Origin: Stutzerimonas stutzeri SDM-LAC
Lineage (GTDB): Bacteria > Pseudomonadota > Gammaproteobacteria > Pseudomonadales > Pseudomonadaceae
Reading direction: 5' to 3'
DNA length: 56,049 nucleotides
NCBI RefSeq assembly: GCF_000235745.1
Contig: NZ_AGSX01000083.1
Coordinates: forward strand, 1 to 56,049
The notes under the pieces are model-generated. The model was not told the DNA's origin. It ran no database searches and worked only from the letters and a program-made list of their open reading frames with translations. The translations under genes and the position numbers were made by a program. Below are positions 39,407 to 48,181 of this stretch, in pieces; positions within the stretch are counted from its first letter, which is position 1, and the number at the start of each line of letters is the position of its first letter.

Positions 39407-40426
39407 ATGCGGCCCACCCTGACAAATGACCTCACCGGAACGCGCCTCAGGCTGCGCGGCGTCTGCCTGTTGCTGGCGCTGGCAACCCTGGCGGGCTGCG
39501 ACGGCCAGCAGTCAGCACTGAACCCGGCCGGGGTCGGTGCGCAGAGCATCGCCACGCTGTTCTGGTGGATGGCGGGCGGTGCGTTGGTCATCTGGCTGGT
39601 GGTGATGGGGATCGCCCTGTATGCCACCCAGGCGCACCCGGAAGCTCACGGTATTCGCGGTGCGCGGTGGTTGATCATCGGTGGGGGGATCATTTTTCCG
39701 GTCGTGGTCCTGACCGGCCTGCTGATTTATGGACTGATGCTGATGCCGCAATTGCGCTCGAGCGAAAACGTCGCCCTGCGTGTCGATGTGTCGGGCGAGC
39801 AGTGGTGGTGGCGGGTGCGCTACCGGACCGAGGCGGGTGAGGCGGTCGAGCTGGCGAACGAAATACGACTGCCAGTTGGGGAGCGAGTGGCCTTCAGCCT
39901 GACCAGCCCGGACGTGATCCACTCGTTCTGGATTCCGTCGCTGGGCGGCAAGGTCGACATGATCCCCGGGCGCACCACTGAGCTGGTGCTGGAGCCGACC
40001 GAGACCGGCACCTTTCGCGGCGCTTGCGCCGAATATTGCGGGACTTCCCATGCGCTGATGAATTTCGCCGTGGTGGTGATGACCCGTGAGGCGTTCGATC
40101 TGTGGCTTGCCGAACAGGCCGAGCCTGCCCAGCCACCTGCTAGCGAATTGCAGCAGGCCGGCCAGCAGGCGTTTCTCGCCAACGGCTGCGGCAGCTGTCA
40201 CCAGGTGCGCGGCACCGAAGCAGACGGCACGGTCGGGCCGGACCTGACGCACGTCGGCAGTCGTCTGACCCTGGCAGCCGGCACCCTGCCAGCCGATGTC
40301 GAAGCCTTCCGACGCTGGATCGGCCACAGCAGCGCGATCAAACCCGACGTGAGGATGCCCGCCTTCGGCATGCTGCCCGAGGCGCAGCTGAACGCCATGG
40401 CGCACTACCTGAAGGGCCTCGAATGA
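39407..40426 (+). CDS. coxB: Cytochrome c oxidase subunit II with fused cytochrome c (caa3-type)
   Basis: A 339-residue lipoprotein-like subunit: signal with LAGC (Cys31), two membrane segments (about residues 46-68 and 84-106), and a periplasmic cupredoxin domain. The CuA site is complete: His in VIHSFWIPSLGGKVD and C-x3-C-x3-H-x2-M in CAEYCGTSHALM. A cytochrome c domain follows, with C261-x2-C264-H265 (CGSCH) and a C-terminal Met in RMPAFGML. This fused layout defines caa3 oxidases, which take electrons directly from other cytochromes. Its last bases overlap the next gene (ATGA). Confidence 0.92.
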   Translation: MRPTLTNDLTGTRLRLRGVCLLLALATLAGCDGQQSALNPAGVGAQSIATLFWWMAGGALVIWLVVMGIALYATQAHPEAHGIRGARWLIIGGGIIFPVVVLTGLLIYGLMLMPQLRSSENVALRVDVSGEQWWWRVRYRTEAGEAVELANEIRLPVGERVAFSLTSPDVIHSFWIPSLGGKVDMIPGRTTELVLEPTETGTFRGACAEYCGTSHALMNFAVVVMTREAFDLWLAEQAEPAQPPASELQQAGQQAFLANGCGSCHQVRGTEADGTVGPDLTHVGSRLTLAAGTLPADVEAFRRWIGHSSAIKPDVRMPAFGMLPEAQLNAMAHYLKGLE

Positions 40427-42951
40427 GCGAGCCGATCGAGTACCGCGACCCAGAGGAAGAAGCCCGCGCCAAGGCGCAGGCCGAACGCCTGGCGGCGGCC
40501 TGGAAGACACCCACCGGCTGGCGCTACTGGTCGGCGGTGAACAACACCGAGGTGGGCCTCTGGTACACCGGCGTGTCGTTCCTGTTCTTCCTGTTTGCCG
40601 GCGTGCTGGCGATGCTGATCCGCGCCCAGCTGGCGGTGCCGAACAACGATCTGCTGTCCGCCGAAACCTACAACCAGGTGTTCACCCTGCACGGCTCGGT
40701 GATGATGTTCCTGTTCGGCGTGCCGATCTTCGAAGCCTTTTCGATTCTGATCCTGCCGCAAATGCTCGGTGCGCGGGACCTGCCCTTCCCGCGACTGTCC
40801 GCCTACGGCTTCTGGTGTTTCATCATTGGCGGCGTGTTCGTCTGCGGTTCGATCTTTTTCGGCGTGGCGCCGCAGGGCGGCTGGTTCATGTACCCGCCGC
40901 TCACGACTACCTATCAGGACGGGCTCGGCGCGGACGTCTGGCTGCTCGGGCTTTCATTCATCGAAGTCTCTTCGATTGCAGCGGCAGTGGAGTTGATTGT
41001 CGGCGTGCTGAAGACCCGGCCGCCGGGCATGCGCATCAACCTGATTCCGCTGTATTCCTGGTACATCCTGGTGGTGGCGGGAATGATCCTGTTCGCCTTC
41101 CCGCCGCTGATCGCCGGCGATCTGTTGTTCGAGCTGGAGCGCGCCTTCGACTGGCCGTTCTTCGATGCCAGCCGTGGCGGTGATCCACTCTTGTGGCAAC
41201 ACCTGTTCTGGATCTTCGGCCACCCTGAGGTGTACATCATCTTTTTGCCCGCCGTGGCGCTGGTGGCGACCATCGTGCCCACCGCCGCCGGGCGGCCCAT
41301 CGTTGGCTACAGCTTTATCGTGCTGGCTGCGGTGGGCACCGGCTTCATCAGTTTTGGCTTGTGGGTCCATCACATGTTCACCACCGGGATGCCGGGCGTC
41401 TCGCTGGCGTTCTTCTCGGCGGCCTCCGAGGCCGTGGCGATTCCCACCGGCGTGCAGATCTTCTGCTTCCTGGCCACGGCGCTGGCGGGGCGCTTCGTCA
41501 AATCGGTGCCGATGCTGTTTGTCGCCGGCGCGCTGGCGATCTTCGTCCTTGGCGGGCTGACCGGGGTGATGGTGGCGCTGGCGCCGTTCGACTTCCAGGC
41601 CCATGACACCTACTTCATCGTCGCTCACCTGCATTACGTGCTGATCGGCGGCATGCTGTTCCCGGTCATCGCTGGGCTCTACTACTTCTTCCCGTTGGCG
41701 ATGAGCAAGACGCTGTCCGACCGCCTCGGGCGCATCGCCTTCTGGCTGATGTTCATTGGCTTCAACATCGCGTTTCTGCCCATGCATTTCACCGGTTTGC
41801 TGGGCATGCCGCGACGTGTTTATACCTACGGGCCGGACATGGGCTTCGACATGCTCAATATGGTGTCCACGGTGGGCGCCTTCATCCTCGCCGCCGGCGT
41901 CGCGGTGCTGGTCTGGGACGTCTTGCGACCCAAGGGCAAACAGCCCTACAGCACGCGCAACCCGTGGAATGCCGGGACGCTCGAATGGCTCGCGGAAATG
42001 CCCGGCAGGGCCTGGGGCGCGCGCTCGATCCCGATCATCAAGAGCCGCTACCCGCTGTGGGATCAGCCCAACCTGATGCGCGACGTCGATGCCGGGCGCT
42101 TCTACCTGCCCGACGCCGAGGAAGGCAAACGCGAGACCCTGATCAGCAGCATCATCGATGCCGAGCCGATCCAGTGCCTGCGGGTGCCGGGCCCGACCTT
42201 TCTGAGCATGTGGGCAGCGATCTTCACCGGCGGCCTGTTTATCTTTGCCACCTACAGCTGGTACGTCGCGGCGTTGGTCAGCGGTGGCCTCGCGCTGATC
42301 ACCATTTTGATCTGGCTATGGACCGGCACGGCGGTTATCCCGGAGAAGCCGAAAAAGGACATCGGCCTGGACGTGACGGTGCCGCTTTATGCCTCGGGCG
42401 CCAAGTCGGTGGGCTGGTGGGCCATGTTCATCACCATGATCGGCGACATGAGTGCCTTCGGCAGCCTGGTGTTCGGCTACTTCTTCTTCTGGACCGTGCA
42501 CGAGGATTTTCCACCCGCCGATGCGGCTGGCCCCGGCGTGTTCTGGCCTGTGTTGGCGCTGGGGCTGATTGCCGTGTCCTGGGCGCTGACGCTGCTGGCG
42601 CGGCGCTGCAACGTCCGTGATCAGGCTGCAGGCTTCTACGGCTCGCTGGGACTGGCGGCGATCTGCACCATCGCGGGGGCCTATTCGATGTGGGCCGGGC
42701 CGCATTTCAGTGGCCTGGACCCGACCACTAACGTCTACCCCGCCACGGTCTGGGTGCTGGTGCTCTGGTGCCTGATCCACCTGTCCATCGGCCTGATCAT
42801 GCAGCTCTACTGCCTGGCGCGCCGCGCTGCCGGCCGGATGACGGCGGTGCATGACATCGATATCCACAACGTCGCGCTGTTCTGGCATTTCATGCTCATC
42901 ACCATTGGCGTAACCGTGGCTGTCATCGCCGGCTTTCCGGAGGTGCTATGA
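40423..42951 (+). CDS. ctaD: Cytochrome c oxidase subunit I fused to subunit III
   Basis: An 842-residue fusion. Residues about 30-560 are subunit I with all haem and copper ligands: H90, H267 and cross-linking Y271 in GHPEVY, the HH pair H316/H317, and H402/H404 in HLH. Residue E269 marks the A-type family. Residues about 640-842 are a subunit III-like part (SVGWWAMFITMIGDMSAFGSLVFGYFFFW). It reduces oxygen to water at the inner membrane, and this family normally pumps protons. The D-channel site (D119 in ARDLPFPRLS) has Ser126 where the usual residue is Asn, which may alter pumping. It overlaps both neighbours by four bases. Confidence 0.92.
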   Translation: MSEPIEYRDPEEEARAKAQAERLAAAWKTPTGWRYWSAVNNTEVGLWYTGVSFLFFLFAGVLAMLIRAQLAVPNNDLLSAETYNQVFTLHGSVMMFLFGVPIFEAFSILILPQMLGARDLPFPRLSAYGFWCFIIGGVFVCGSIFFGVAPQGGWFMYPPLTTTYQDGLGADVWLLGLSFIEVSSIAAAVELIVGVLKTRPPGMRINLIPLYSWYILVVAGMILFAFPPLIAGDLLFELERAFDWPFFDASRGGDPLLWQHLFWIFGHPEVYIIFLPAVALVATIVPTAAGRPIVGYSFIVLAAVGTGFISFGLWVHHMFTTGMPGVSLAFFSAASEAVAIPTGVQIFCFLATALAGRFVKSVPMLFVAGALAIFVLGGLTGVMVALAPFDFQAHDTYFIVAHLHYVLIGGMLFPVIAGLYYFFPLAMSKTLSDRLGRIAFWLMFIGFNIAFLPMHFTGLLGMPRRVYTYGPDMGFDMLNMVSTVGAFILAAGVAVLVWDVLRPKGKQPYSTRNPWNAGTLEWLAEMPGRAWGARSIPIIKSRYPLWDQPNLMRDVDAGRFYLPDAEEGKRETLISSIIDAEPIQCLRVPGPTFLSMWAAIFTGGLFIFATYSWYVAALVSGGLALITILIWLWTGTAVIPEKPKKDIGLDVTVPLYASGAKSVGWWAMFITMIGDMSAFGSLVFGYFFFWTVHEDFPPADAAGPGVFWPVLALGLIAVSWALTLLARRCNVRDQAAGFYGSLGLAAICTIAGAYSMWAGPHFSGLDPTTNVYPATVWVLVLWCLIHLSIGLIMQLYCLARRAAGRMTAVHDIDIHNVALFWHFMLITIGVTVAVIAGFPEVL

Positions 42952-43373
42952 GTGACAATCTGAGCGAACGACAACGGCCAATCGAGCCGCAACCGCCGGA
43001 AGCTCCGCCGCAGGAGCGCGACACGCTGTGGTTGATCACCGTCAGCCCGACGATCTGGGCGGCGCATTTTCTGCTGTCCTACCTGGCCGTGTCCGTGTGG
43101 TGCGCGAAGGTGGCGGGCCGCAGCGGCGAGCTGGGCGACATTCGACTCGCCATCGGCGTGCTGACGCTGATCGCCCTGGTCGGCATTGGATTGACCGGCT
43201 GGAAAGGCTGGCGCCACCACTCCTTTGGTCATGCAACGGCGCCGCACGACTTCGACACACCGGGCGACCGCCATCGCTTTCTTGGTTTCGCCACGCTGCT
43301 GCTTAGCGGGCTGAGCTTTGTCGCGACGATTTTCGGCGCCTTGAGCGTGGTGTTCATCAGGAGCTGCACGTGA
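42948..43373 (+). CDS. Small membrane protein of the oxidase cluster
   Basis: A 141-residue protein. A polar N-terminus of about 30 residues is followed by three hydrophobic segments (about residues 32-52, 65-85 and 107-135), with a His/Asp-rich loop (HHSFGHATAPHDFDTPGDRHRFLG) between. I do not recognise a named family. It sits in overlap with ctaD upstream and ctaG downstream, so it is probably an accessory or assembly protein of the oxidase. Confidence 0.7.
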   Translation: MSDNLSERQRPIEPQPPEAPPQERDTLWLITVSPTIWAAHFLLSYLAVSVWCAKVAGRSGELGDIRLAIGVLTLIALVGIGLTGWKGWRHHSFGHATAPHDFDTPGDRHRFLGFATLLLSGLSFVATIFGALSVVFIRSCT

Positions 43374-43999
43374 TCTGGCGTCCGCTTTCGCTGATGCTCG
43401 GCCTGGCCACGCTGGGCGCGGTCTGGCTCGGGCCTCTGCCGGGCATGGCGGACCGCCTGTTCGTCGGCCATATGCTGATGCACGTGATGGTGGTGGCGGT
43501 GGCGGCGCCGCTACTGGCAATCGGGTTGGCGGGTGGCCGGTTTGATTTTTCCAACCGCATTCCGTTGCTGTTCTCGCCGATCCTGGCCTCGGTGATCGAA
43601 CTGTTCGTGGTCTGGGCCTGGCACATGCCGGCGCTGCACCATGCGGCGCGCACCTCGCAGTCGGCGGAACTGCTGGAGCAGGGCAGCTACCTGTTTGTCG
43701 GCCTGCTGGTCTGGCTTGCGGCATTTGGCGGCGTGCGGCATCGGCGCGCGCTTGCGGGTATCGCCGGCCTGCTGCTGACGTCGATGCACATGACGCTGCT
43801 CGGCGTCCTGCTGGCCATGTCCAGCCGACCGCTGTTCGAGCACACAGGCTCGATACTATCGGGGATGAGCCCGCTGGAGGATCAGCAAATGGGCGGCGTG
43901 ATCATGCTGGCCTTTGGCGGCAGCGCCTATCTCATCGGCGGGCTGTATCTGCTGTTCGGACTCTTACAGGACAAGCGCAATGCTTTTTCAGTCAGCTAA
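43370..43999 (+). CDS. ctaG: Cytochrome c oxidase assembly protein (CtaG/caa3 type)
   Basis: A 209-residue protein with about six membrane segments. The histidine-rich sites ADRLFVGHMLMHVMVVAVAAPLLA, VIELFVVWAWHMPALHHAA and TSMHMTLLGVLLA are typical of the CtaG_caa3 family, thought to deliver copper to the oxidase (different from the soluble CtaG/Cox11). The start is GTG at 43370, overlapping the previous stop (GTGA) with AGGAG seven bases upstream. Its 3' end overlaps the cytochrome gene by 20 bases. Confidence 0.85.
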   Translation: MIWRPLSLMLGLATLGAVWLGPLPGMADRLFVGHMLMHVMVVAVAAPLLAIGLAGGRFDFSNRIPLLFSPILASVIELFVVWAWHMPALHHAARTSQSAELLEQGSYLFVGLLVWLAAFGGVRHRRALAGIAGLLLTSMHMTLLGVLLAMSSRPLFEHTGSILSGMSPLEDQQMGGVIMLAFGGSAYLIGGLYLLFGLLQDKRNAFSVS

Positions 44000-45275
44000 A
44001 CGCAGGGTCTGGCGATGGTCGGCGCCCTTGCGGCGCTGGCTGTGCTGGCTGATCGGAGGCTCCTGGAAACGGGTTGTAGCGGCTGTCGCGTTGATGGCGG
44101 CGCTCGCGGGGGCCGGCGCGTTCGTGCTGGTTTCGCTGGGGTTGGTCTCGATCAGTGCCAGCTCGGGTCATTGGAAGCCGACTGGATGGCTGCTGCACTA
44201 CGCCATGCGCCGTGCGGTGAGCACGCAGTCGATAGGCATAGAGGTTCCGCCGCTGGACGATCCGGCGCTGCTGCTCAAGGGCGCCGGGCATTATCACACC
44301 GGCTGCCTGGCCTGCCATGGCGCGCCGGGGGAGGAGCGCTCACTGATCGTTCAGCAGATGACTCCCGAGCCGCCATACCTGCCGCCGCGGATCGAACACT
44401 GGGCGCCGCAGGAGCTGTTCTGGATCGTGAAGAATGGCGTGAAATTCACCGCCATGCCGGCCTGGCCCGCACCGAAAAGAGACGATGAGGTCTGGGCCGT
44501 GGTGGCCTTCCTGCAGGCGATGCCAGGCATGTCGCCCGAGCGCTACAAAGAACTCGCGCTGGGCGGGCGCAGCGATGAGACGGCCAAGTCGGTCACGCCC
44601 GATCATTTGCAACCGCTGCAAGACCCGCTCGGTCCGGTGTTGGCCAACTGCAACCGCTGTCATGCCAAGGACGGCGGCGGCCGCGGCGAAGGCGCTTTCC
44701 CGCGGTTGGCCGGGCAGAGCGAGCCTTATTTGCACGGTGCGTTGCAGGCCTACGCCCGCGGGGCGCGGCATAGCGGCGTCATGCAGCCGATCGCCGCGGG
44801 CCTGGAGCCGGAAGTGCTCGAAGCGCTGGCGCAGCATTACGCCGAGTTGCCGCCGGTCAGCCGCACGAATGCACCGAAGCCAACGCCGGACATTCTCGCC
44901 CAGGGCCTGTCGCTGGCCGAGCGCGGCGTGCCTGAGCGCGGCGTCCCGTCTTGCCTGCATTGCCATGGTCCGAAGAACGGGCCGCGTAATCCGATGTACC
45001 CGAACATTGCCGGTCAGTACGCCCGCTACCTGAAGTTGCAACTGGAATTGTTCACGGCGGGTAAACGTGGCGGCAGTGAATATGCCCATATCATGCACAG
45101 CGCCGCGCAGCGGCTTACGCCGGAGCAGATGCAGGCCCTGGCCGATTACTACGCGTCGCTGCCGGCTACGCCAGTGCCGGCGGTCAGTACCAAGCCCTCG
45201 CCGCCGCTCGATAAGCCAGCGCCAACCCGCGCGGGCCCTGCGGCGAAGATTTCTTCACCCCAACAGCAGAGGTAA
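43980..45275 (+). CDS. Tri-haem cytochrome c, membrane-anchored
   Basis: A 431-residue protein with one N-terminal membrane segment (about residues 32-56) and three CxxCH haem sites: C109-C112-H113 (CLACH), C224-C227-H228 (CNRCH) and C325-C328-H329 (CLHCH). Each is followed at distance by Met-containing loops (TAMPAWP, SGVMQPIA, EYAHIMHSA) that could supply the sixth ligands. It ends with a Pro-rich tail. Its layout resembles alcohol dehydrogenase-type cytochrome subunits, but without a dehydrogenase partner nearby it probably feeds the oxidase. The ATG at 43980 lies inside ctaG; earlier in-frame starts would put oxidase-overlap residues in front. Confidence 0.85.
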   Translation: MLFQSAKRRVWRWSAPLRRWLCWLIGGSWKRVVAAVALMAALAGAGAFVLVSLGLVSISASSGHWKPTGWLLHYAMRRAVSTQSIGIEVPPLDDPALLLKGAGHYHTGCLACHGAPGEERSLIVQQMTPEPPYLPPRIEHWAPQELFWIVKNGVKFTAMPAWPAPKRDDEVWAVVAFLQAMPGMSPERYKELALGGRSDETAKSVTPDHLQPLQDPLGPVLANCNRCHAKDGGGRGEGAFPRLAGQSEPYLHGALQAYARGARHSGVMQPIAAGLEPEVLEALAQHYAELPPVSRTNAPKPTPDILAQGLSLAERGVPERGVPSCLHCHGPKNGPRNPMYPNIAGQYARYLKLQLELFTAGKRGGSEYAHIMHSAAQRLTPEQMQALADYYASLPATPVPAVSTKPSPPLDKPAPTRAGPAAKISSPQQQR

Positions 45276-45278
45276 TCG

Positions 45279-45887
45279 ATGTTCGACAAGATCGTGGAAA
45301 TCGTCTCGGCATTCGGCTACATCGGCGTGTTCTTGTTGATGTTGCTGGAGAACATCTTCCCGCCGATCCCGTCGGAGCTGATCATGCCGCTCGCCGGCTT
45401 CGTCGCAGCGCGCGGTGATCTCAATTTCATTGCGGTGATCCTGGTCGGCACGGCAGGTTCGGTCGTCGGCGCGCTGCCCTGGTACTACGCCGGCGCCAAG
45501 CTCGGCCAGGCGCGCATGAAGCGCTTTGCCGAACGTTGGGGGCATTGGCTCACGTTGTCGCCGGAGGATGTCGACAAGGCCAGCGAGTGGTTCGACCGGC
45601 ACGGCAAGGGCGCGGTGTTCTTCGGTCGTCTGATCCCGGCGGTACGTACCCTGATCTCGGTGCCGGCCGGTATTGCCGGGATGTCGATGACCAAATTCCT
45701 GATCTATTCGACGCTGGGGTCGCTGATCTGGACCGCGCTGCTGGCGCTGGCCGGCTACCTGCTCGAATCGCAGTACGAGAAGGTCTCCGAGTACATGAAC
45801 CCGATCTCCACCGGCGTGGTCGTGTTGATGGTGCTCTACTACCTGTACCGGCTGATCCGTCAGCGCTTCGGCAGGAAAGAGCACTAG
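45279..45887 (+). CDS. DedA-family membrane protein
   Basis: A 202-residue protein of the DedA/SNARE-associated family. It has the characteristic LLENIFPPIPSELIMPLAGF, the segment VGALPWYYAGAKLGQ, and the reentrant-loop motif FFGRLIPAVRTLISVPAGIAGM with its conserved Arg and Pro. Family members act as flippases for undecaprenyl phosphate or phosphatidylethanolamine, or support membrane-potential homeostasis. It begins four bases after the cytochrome stop and probably rides on the same transcript, though any link with the oxidase is unclear. Confidence 0.9.
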   Translation: MFDKIVEIVSAFGYIGVFLLMLLENIFPPIPSELIMPLAGFVAARGDLNFIAVILVGTAGSVVGALPWYYAGAKLGQARMKRFAERWGHWLTLSPEDVDKASEWFDRHGKGAVFFGRLIPAVRTLISVPAGIAGMSMTKFLIYSTLGSLIWTALLALAGYLLESQYEKVSEYMNPISTGVVVLMVLYYLYRLIRQRFGRKEH

Positions 45888-45929
45888 GCAGTGACGCCAG
45901 CTCGCGCGACGCCACGGCGGTCGGCCAGG

Positions 45930-47114
45930 TCAGGCCGCGCCAGCTCTGTGGTGTTGCGGCTGGTGAGCACGCTCGCACTGATCGATCACGGCGAACACCT
46001 GCTGCCACATCTGCTCTGATTGTTGCTTGAGTTGTTCGGTACGGGCCTGGATCAAGGCCTGGATTCGCGCCGCATCGTCTGTGATCAGGTCGATCTTGCG
46101 CTTGATTTCCGCCTCGTCGGTGGTGACCTGAACCAGCCCTTCGGGGAAGCCATAGTCTTCGAAGAGCATCTGATACTTGTGGCTCCAGCCGGTGGCCAGC
46201 GCCGGAACGCCCTGTGACAGCGCGCTGACCAGGCCATGAAAGCGGCTGCCCAAGGTGCCGCTGCAGGCACCCAGGATGCCTTTGATTTCCAGCGCGCCAC
46301 TTTCCTTGACGATCGGAATGCCGCCGACGGCCGCCGATACTTCGTCAGCCAGGCGTTGATCGTCCTTGCCCTCATGCACGAGCACGAACGGTTTGGCGCC
46401 TTTTTCCAGCAGGTAGCGCGTGCAACTGATGAGAAAGGGCAGGTAGGCCTCGCGCGTCTTCTGGTCGGTCTTATCGAGCATCCGGCAGTTAGGCACGATG
46501 CAGAAACGATTCTGCTCGGTATCGAAGCCTTGGGGCAGCACGCCGGTCATGAGGTTGGTGAAGTCCGGCGATTGCTTTATCTTGGCCTGCTCACCCACCA
46601 GTTCAGTCAGGTGTTCGTAGGACACGCGCTCGCGCGGGAATATCAGGTCGACGTTTTCGACCACCGTCTTCATCGCCGCACGGTTTTTCTCGGACTTGAA
46701 TGGCCCTAGCGCCTGTGGCAGCAGGATCACGCGGGTGCCGTTCTTCTTCCAGCGCCGGGTCGATTGCGCCAGTTCCGCGCAGGGATCCTCGCCCCATTGA
46801 TCGCTGTAGGCGAAGCCCGCTGCATCAATGACCACGTCGACTTCCCTATCCAGCACCACGCCGTACATCTCGCGCAGCGGCCGCGGGGTGAAGTTGGCAA
46901 GGGTGCCCCACTGTATGCCGTAGCGCCACAGCCAGGCCTTGGGGTAGAAGCCCAGCTGCACCAGCTTACGGAACGGTTGTTCGGCTTTTTTCGGGGTCGG
47001 CGCCATGACGAAGGTAGCGTCGGGATACCGGGTCCTCAGCTTCTGCAGCGCCGCGTGCAACATCAGCTCAGCGCCTTTATTGACGAAGCCTGCCTTTCTG
47101 ATCTCGATAATCAT
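45930..47114 (-). CDS. Polysaccharide pyruvyl transferase family protein
   Basis: A 394-residue protein. The N-terminal IEIRKAGFVNKGAELMLHAALQKLR and central DVVIDAAGFAYSDQWG, ILLPQALGPFKSEKNR and GTLGSRFHGLVSALSQGVPALATGWSHK (with the His typical of the active site) fit the pyruvyl transferase (CsaB/WcaK-like) family. These enzymes put pyruvate ketals on surface polysaccharides, using phosphoenolpyruvate. It is the last gene of a three-gene set, eight bases after the nitroreductase-like gene. The acceptor is unknown. Confidence 0.85.
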   Translation of the reverse strand: MIIEIRKAGFVNKGAELMLHAALQKLRTRYPDATFVMAPTPKKAEQPFRKLVQLGFYPKAWLWRYGIQWGTLANFTPRPLREMYGVVLDREVDVVIDAAGFAYSDQWGEDPCAELAQSTRRWKKNGTRVILLPQALGPFKSEKNRAAMKTVVENVDLIFPRERVSYEHLTELVGEQAKIKQSPDFTNLMTGVLPQGFDTEQNRFCIVPNCRMLDKTDQKTREAYLPFLISCTRYLLEKGAKPFVLVHEGKDDQRLADEVSAAVGGIPIVKESGALEIKGILGACSGTLGSRFHGLVSALSQGVPALATGWSHKYQMLFEDYGFPEGLVQVTTDEAEIKRKIDLITDDAARIQALIQARTEQLKQQSEQMWQQVFAVIDQCERAHQPQHHRAGAA

Positions 47115-47122
47115 CGCTTACC

Positions 47123-48181
47123 TCAGTTGTATACGATCAAGTCTTTCTCGGTCTTCTTGTCCGAATAAGGAATCCCTCCCGTTGGATCGGCATAGCCCAC
47201 CGCCAGGAGCATCACAGTGCGCTCCTGATACGTTAGGCCCAGTATTTTCGCCAGTTGGCGTTCTCTTTCTTCAACGTCTGGCCAGTTGATCGAGCAGCTC
47301 GACAACCCCAGGCTTTCCAAGGCCAGCATCAACTGCATCGCTGCCAGCGAGCCGTCGATATAAACCACGTGGCGGTCGCGTGCTTCCGGGTAGCAGCCGA
47401 GGTCACCGACCACGGCAATCACGCAGGGCAGGTTGTCGTGGAAACCGGCGGTGCCGCCGGCGCACTTGGCGACCGCGGCGGCTTTTTCATTGCCGTTGCT
47501 GACATAGAAACGGAACGGTTGGCGGTTGCAGGCCGATGGCGCCAGCGCGGCGGCCCGCACGGCCTGTTCGATCAACTCGTTGCTCACCGGCTTGTCCTGA
47601 TACCAGCGCACCGAGCGGCGGCGACGGAACAGCACCATCAGCTCGTCATAGCTGACCGGGCAGTTCGGCAGATCGCTGTGCGGGTAGGGCACGCAGCGGT
47701 TGGTCTCTTCAGGCGTCTGGGTGCTGGTGAAGGCTTGCTTGGCCGAATCGATGCGTGGCGTGCTACCGACCGCTGAGAAGTAGTCGGTGAGCACATCGTT
47801 GGCCCAGCGCTGTTGGCCGTTGACGACGCCCGCCTGGGTCGCATCGGCGAAGCAGCGGACCGTCGGGCCGATGTAATCCTCGGCAAAGGTACTGCGCCGG
47901 GGGCGCATGATCAGGCCCTTTTCCAGGCGATGCACGTTGCGCCGCAGAAAGGCGTCGTTGTCGCCCTGTCCGCGCATCCGTTTGGCGAAATTCAGCCGGC
48001 CAAGCAGCACGGCGCGGTGCTCACGATCGAACTCGCGGCTGATCAGGCAGTAATAAACCGAGGCCAGGAATCCGCTGGAGGAGAACAGGCGGACCAGGGC
48101 CAGGCCAGTGTTGTCGCGGGTGACCTTAATCGCGTTCTTGACGGGATCAGGCAAGGCTCTGGCGAGCGACATCAGGCTCAT
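47123..48181 (-). CDS. Nitroreductase-fold protein with long N-terminal extension
   Basis: A 352-residue protein. The C-terminal half (from about residue 185) is a nitroreductase fold: RRRSVRWYQDKPVSNELIEQAVRAAALAPSACNRQPFRFYV (FMN site), then IDGSLAAMQLMLALESLGLSSCSINW and a GYADP-like end. The first 180 residues are not part of that fold; they include RNVHRLEKGLIMRPRRSTFAEDYIG, a basic conserved-looking motif. The gene overlaps the flippase stop by four bases. Its place between a flippase and a pyruvyl transferase suggests a step in sugar-polymer modification, for which a nitroreductase is unusual. No activity is known to me. Confidence 0.75.
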   Translation of the reverse strand: MSLMSLARALPDPVKNAIKVTRDNTGLALVRLFSSSGFLASVYYCLISREFDREHRAVLLGRLNFAKRMRGQGDNDAFLRRNVHRLEKGLIMRPRRSTFAEDYIGPTVRCFADATQAGVVNGQQRWANDVLTDYFSAVGSTPRIDSAKQAFTSTQTPEETNRCVPYPHSDLPNCPVSYDELMVLFRRRRSVRWYQDKPVSNELIEQAVRAAALAPSACNRQPFRFYVSNGNEKAAAVAKCAGGTAGFHDNLPCVIAVVGDLGCYPEARDRHVVYIDGSLAAMQLMLALESLGLSSCSINWPDVEERERQLAKILGLTYQERTVMLLAVGYADPTGGIPYSDKKTEKDLIVYN

